In this document: positions 5,774 through 5,955 of the stretch, piece after piece
Layout: every line of letters begins with the position of its first letter
How positions within the stretch are numbered: position 1 is the first letter of the stretch
DNA from: an uncultured bacterium
Lineage (GTDB): Bacteria; Pseudomonadota; Alphaproteobacteria; CAISDR01
Reading direction: 5' to 3'
Assembly (NCBI GenBank): GCA_903884125.1
Contig: CAISDR010000471.1
Coordinates: 1 to 5,955 of the forward strand
DNA length: 5,955 bases
Position numbers and translations under genes: made by a program
The notes under the pieces: generated by a model
The model's database searches: none
What the model was told of the DNA's origin: nothing
What the model saw: the letters and a program-made list of their open reading frames with translations, nothing else

Positions 5774-5955
5774 TCAGTCCTCTTGAACCGGACCTGCATT
5801 TGTAGTGTCCAAATGCTCAAGCCTTGTTTTGATCTTCCCGAGGCTGGAGACCATGTGCGCAAGATCTTCAGCCGAAAAGTTCTTTAAAATATCCGCCATC
5901 AATGCTTCGCCTGCTTTAGCCAAAGCAGGCATAACGGCTTCCAGTTTTGGGGTAC
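5774..5955 (-). CDS. MarR-family transcriptional regulator, C-terminal fragment
   Basis: The last 59 codons and stop are present; the gene enters from the right edge on the minus strand. The fragment begins T-P-K-L-E-A-V-M-P, like the L-T-x-x-G-x-x-L-x-x-x-x-P segment after the wing in MarR proteins. It continues with a helical region and F-S-A-E-D-L-A-H-M (residues 26-34 of the fragment), like the last MarR helix (L-S-x-E-E-L), which forms the dimer interface. An acidic tail follows. MarR proteins are usually cytoplasmic repressors released by small, often aromatic or lipophilic, carboxylates. The DNA-binding helices lie outside the window, so the call rests on the C-terminal pattern. It converges on the propeller gene and could regulate the catabolic genes, but nothing here proves a target. 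Confidence 0.6.
   Translation of the reverse strand, partial: TPKLEAVMPALAKAGEALMADILKNFSAEDLAHMVSSLGKIKTRLEHLDTTNAGPVQED

Overview
The window looks like chromosomal DNA of a free-living, flagellated proteobacterium of intermediate GC content. An alphaproteobacterium of the Rhodospirillales/Thalassospira type would fit, but I cannot fix the taxon from sequence alone. It carries two complete genes on the plus strand and three on the minus strand, plus two gene fragments cut by the window edges. There are no RNA genes, insertion sequences, phage genes or CRISPR arrays.

Layout. At the left edge (1-80, minus) is the first 26 codons of a protein resembling the N-terminus of flagellar hook/rod proteins. 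The 81-296 intergenic region holds what looks like a full sigma-54 promoter for it: a -24/-12 element (130-145), a perfect IHF-consensus match (174-186) and two upstream dyads (206-226 and 242-256). Next is a MaoC-type enoyl-CoA hydratase/dehydratase (297-782, plus). It converges on an MFS transporter of the anion:cation symporter type (779-2032, minus), and the two stop codons share one CTAG tetranucleotide. Upstream of the transporter, also on the minus strand, is a tight pair of acyl-CoA dehydrogenase genes (2110-3339 and 3361-4473). A strong intrinsic terminator hairpin (2047-2080) separates the pair from the transporter. Divergent from the pair is a secreted Ycf48-like beta-propeller gene with six regular Asp-box repeats (4652-5686, plus), followed by its own terminator. 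At the right edge (5774-5955, minus) is the C-terminus of a MarR-type regulator.

How it works together. The two dehydrogenase genes look like the two halves of an alpha2beta2 enzyme, as in ChsE-type steroid side-chain dehydrogenases and PimC/PimD. The 409-residue subunit has a candidate catalytic Glu. The 370-residue subunit lacks a Glu at both known positions but carries the RxTFGxxI...Q segment that its partner lacks. With the hydratase this gives the first two steps of beta-oxidation (desaturation, hydration) for a probably bulky or unusual acyl-CoA. The transporter may import the free carboxylate and the MarR protein may sense it. CoA ligase, hydroxyacyl dehydrogenase and thiolase are not in the window. 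The substrate cannot be named from the sequence. I see no evidence for a wholly new kind of system; the points most worth following are the split dehydrogenase, the sigma-54 promoter architecture and the solitary secreted propeller.
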